Source: an uncultured Clostridia bacterium (lineage in GTDB: Bacteria > Bacillota > Clostridia > Christensenellales > Aristaeellaceae). Taken from it: DNA of 40,939 bases. Position 1 is the stretch's first letter. Each line of letters opens with the position of its first letter. Of the stretch, positions 40,405 to 40,939 are shown one piece after another. Below the pieces are notes generated by a model. It was given only the letters and a program-made list of their open reading frames with translations. It had not been told where the DNA came from and did not search any database. Made by a program: the position numbers and the translations under genes. The DNA lies in contig CAMNKK010000009.1 in NCBI GenBank assembly GCA_946542235.1, positions 1 to 40,939 on the forward strand. The letters run 5' to 3'.

Positions 40405-40939
40405 TTTGCATACACCTCCTCGACGCATTCCTTGGCAGCCTTGGTGAGAATGACCTTGCCCGCGTTCAGAATGTCATACACGTTCAGGGTGTTTACGTAG
40501 GTGGTCTGCGCCTGGGCCAGATTGGCGGTGGCGCGAACCACGTTCTCATCCCGCTCGGGAAGCACCACCAGGGCCTTCCGCTCGGCATTCAGCTTCTTCA
40601 GGGCTTCCGCCATCAGCTTGGTCTTGGCTTCCTTCAGGTTCAGGGCATCCACTACGACAATCTCGCCGGCATTGAACTTCGCGGTCATCGCGCTGCGGAA
40701 CGCCAGGCGGCGAACCTTCTTGTTCACTCCCACCACGTAATCCCGGGGCTTGGGCGCGAACACAACGCCGCCGTGCTTAAACTGAGGTGCGCGGTTGCCA
40801 TGGTGCCGGGCATTGCCGGTCCCCTTCTGGCGGTAGATCTTCCGGCCGCCCCCGCGAACCTCTCCGCGGGTCAGGGCGCTCTGGGTGCCCTGGCGCTGGG
40901 CTGCCAGGTAGGAGCGGACAACCAGATGCATTGCGGCTT
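40401..40939 (-). CDS. rplD: Ribosomal protein uL4, 5' end cut by window
   Basis: The C-terminal 178 or so codons of a large-subunit protein usually near 207 residues long. AAMHLVVRSYLAAQRQGTQS and GRKIYRQKGTGNARHHG are diagnostic of L4. The gene runs off the window end, so the true start is not visible; the ATG inside MHLVV is internal. In E. coli L4 also represses the S10 operon. The stop overlaps the rplW start. Confidence 0.96.
   Translation of the reverse strand, partial: AAMHLVVRSYLAAQRQGTQSALTRGEVRGGGRKIYRQKGTGNARHHGNRAPQFKHGGVVFAPKPRDYVVGVNKKVRRLAFRSAMTAKFNAGEIVVVDALNLKEAKTKLMAEALKKLNAERKALVVLPERDENVVRATANLAQAQTTYVNTLNVYDILNAGKVILTKAAKECVEEVYAK

Overview
The window looks like a chromosomal segment of a plant-fibre-degrading, Gram-positive Clostridia-type bacterium, probably from gut or rumen. 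Three things point there: a Firmicutes-style order in the S10/spc ribosomal block (secY-adk-map-KOW protein-infA-rpmJ, with a zinc-type S14), strong AGGAGG-like ribosome binding sites, and a pectin sugar transporter of the LplA/B/C (YtcQ-YteP-YtcP) type. I read the moderately GC-rich composition and gene style as compatible with Christensenellales or a relative, but this rank is a guess.

Positions 1-2040 (mostly minus strand) hold an unexplained stretch with three small hairpins, a tRNA-Arg(CCU) with a consensus promoter and terminator, trpS, and a ThrH-like phosphatase. Positions 2140-7550 (plus strand) hold an alpha/beta hydrolase, a membrane-anchored coiled-coil repeat protein with an EF-hand-like loop, an unrecognised protein, an UlaG-like metallo-hydrolase and a zinc-dependent phospholipase C-like protein.

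Positions 7587-28923 form a large pectin / rhamnogalacturonan utilisation region. The first part (plus strand) has an unknown small protein coupled to a GH28 galacturonidase, then kduI and a KduD-like dehydrogenase. After a terminator comes an ABC importer (binding protein and two permeases, no ATPase) with a GH105 unsaturated rhamnogalacturonyl hydrolase. The second part (mainly minus strand) has an exo-rhamnogalacturonan lyase-like enzyme, a MATE transporter and two Gfo/Idh/MocA dehydrogenases. An oppositely oriented GH43 enzyme with an N-terminal ankyrin-repeat region follows, then a second GH43 and a second MATE transporter, and a class C beta-lactamase-like serine hydrolase. None of the carbohydrate enzymes shows a signal peptide and only the binding protein does. 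The inferred logic is import of oligosaccharides, cytoplasmic trimming to galacturonate or unsaturated uronate, isomerisation and reduction by KduI/KduD, and arabinose or galactose release by GH43. KdgK, KdgA, the transporter ATPase and any transcription regulator are not in the window.

Positions 29067-40939 (minus strand) carry the S10/spc ribosomal protein block from rplD (cut by the window end) to rpmJ. It stops at an intrinsic terminator immediately after rpmJ; the usual rpsM-rpsK-rpsD-rpoA-rplQ continuation is absent. Three unusually wide gaps inside this otherwise tightly packed block each contain inverted repeats.

I found no CRISPR array, insertion sequence, phage gene or origin. The best candidates for something new are the ankyrin-GH43 fusion, the unknown gene translationally coupled to GH28, the coiled-coil protein, and the structured gaps in the ribosomal block.
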